Below, piece after piece: positions 6,365-6,662 of a stretch of 6,662 nucleotides of DNA. The number at the start of each line of letters is the position of its first letter. Within the stretch, counting starts at the first letter, position 1. The notes under the pieces were generated by a model. That model saw only the letters and a list, made by a program, of their open reading frames with translations. It ran no database searches and was not told the origin of the DNA. The DNA comes from an uncultured Clostridium sp. (GTDB lineage Bacteria; Bacillota; Clostridia; Oscillospirales; Acutalibacteraceae), in contig URIN01000084.1 of NCBI GenBank assembly GCA_900547915.1, positions 1-6,662 of the forward strand. The letters are read 5' to 3'. The translations under genes and the position numbers were made by a program.

Positions 6365-6662
6365 TTACAGCAAGGGATTTTTTGATAATCCTTTAAGCTG
6401 ATGGATAAATTTTTGAAGTTCAACTACATTAAACGTATACATACCGAGATCTGTGTTTGGAATAAAATACCTTGCGCAGACATCTCCGTTAAGCACCTCA
6501 AAAGCCTGTTTGATAGTTTTGGTCATATAATCGGCACTTGAGCGGGCATTTGAGCCTGAAACAATAACCACACCCACTTTTTTATGTTTCTTTATAGGCG
6601 GATTGGCGCCTCTTTTAAATCTTGCGCTATAATACCGCTGAAAGCGGTCTATAACCTGTCTC
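6365..6662 (-). CDS. Flavodoxin-fold NAD(P)H-dependent oxidoreductase (FMN reductase family), C-terminal part
   Basis: The frame is open from the window edge to a TAA at 6367-6365, giving 98 residues. It reads about 28 residues further upstream than the GTG at 6577, so that GTG is internal and the real start lies outside the window. The first residues, VIDRFQRYYSARF, match the conserved K-A-x-IDR-F helix of flavodoxin-fold quinone/FMN reductases. Next come a basic, proline-containing turn (PPIKKHKK) and a hydrophobic strand VGVVIVSGSN, resembling the strand-plus-loop after that helix. The rest is helix, strand and a C-terminal helix. Such proteins bind FMN and transfer electrons from NAD(P)H, but the substrate cannot be told. 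Its last codons in the window (Gln and Arg at 6661-6656) may be adapter-derived. The gene has its own terminator and is not part of the ruv operon. Confidence 0.6.
   Translation of the reverse strand, partial: RQVIDRFQRYYSARFKRGANPPIKKHKKVGVVIVSGSNARSSADYMTKTIKQAFEVLNGDVCARYFIPNTDLGMYTFNVVELQKFIHQLKGLSKNPLL
6656..6662. other. Possible adapter remnant at the right end
   Basis: The final seven bases, CTGTCTC, equal the first seven of the Tn5 mosaic end in the orientation expected when a read runs out of its insert. A seven-base match could be chance, but with a proven adapter at the other end it is suspicious. Confidence 0.55.

Noticed and set aside
6365..6577. A complete 70-residue small protein starting at GTG 6577
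   Set aside because: The same frame stays open to the window edge, and its upstream residues match the flavodoxin-fold IDRF helix, so this is the tail of a larger protein.

Overview
The window looks like a metagenomic contig from a low-to-moderate GC Firmicute, most likely a Clostridia member and perhaps Oscillospirales/Ruminococcaceae-like. The evidence is strong AGGAGG-type ribosome binding sites, GTG and ATG starts, ATGA/TGATG gene overlaps, Clostridia-like protein sequences, and a complete ruvC (Bacilli normally use RecU instead). The taxonomic placement is inference. Every gene lies on the minus strand, so the biology reads from right to left.

Layout in transcription order. At the right edge (6365-6662) is the C-terminal part of a flavodoxin-fold NAD(P)H-dependent oxidoreductase, closed by a clear intrinsic terminator (6327-6360). 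Next comes a strong sigmaA-type promoter (6259-6287), and then one long co-directional run: ruvC, ruvA, ruvB (Holliday-junction resolvasome), a 63-bp gap, glmM (phosphoglucosamine mutase), a class I SAM-dependent methyltransferase of unknown target, ecfA1 and ecfA2 (the two ATPases of an ECF vitamin transporter), and the first nine codons of ecfT at the left edge.

How the genes relate. RuvA, RuvB and RuvC form one complex that branch-migrates and cuts recombination intermediates. EcfA1, EcfA2 and EcfT form the shared energising module that drives substrate-binding S components. GlmM makes glucosamine-1-phosphate for UDP-GlcNAc and peptidoglycan. From glmM onward the genes overlap or almost touch (TGATG, ATGA, 2-nt gap, ATGA), so these functionally unrelated housekeeping genes are probably translated in a coupled way.

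The left 39 bases are not genomic. They are a Nextera (Tn5) sequencing adapter preceded by five bases that fit the end of an i7 index. The last seven bases of the window also match the start of the reverse-complement adapter. I found no mobile element, CRISPR array, tRNA or rRNA, and no undescribed system. The contents are ordinary core genes in a somewhat unusual arrangement.
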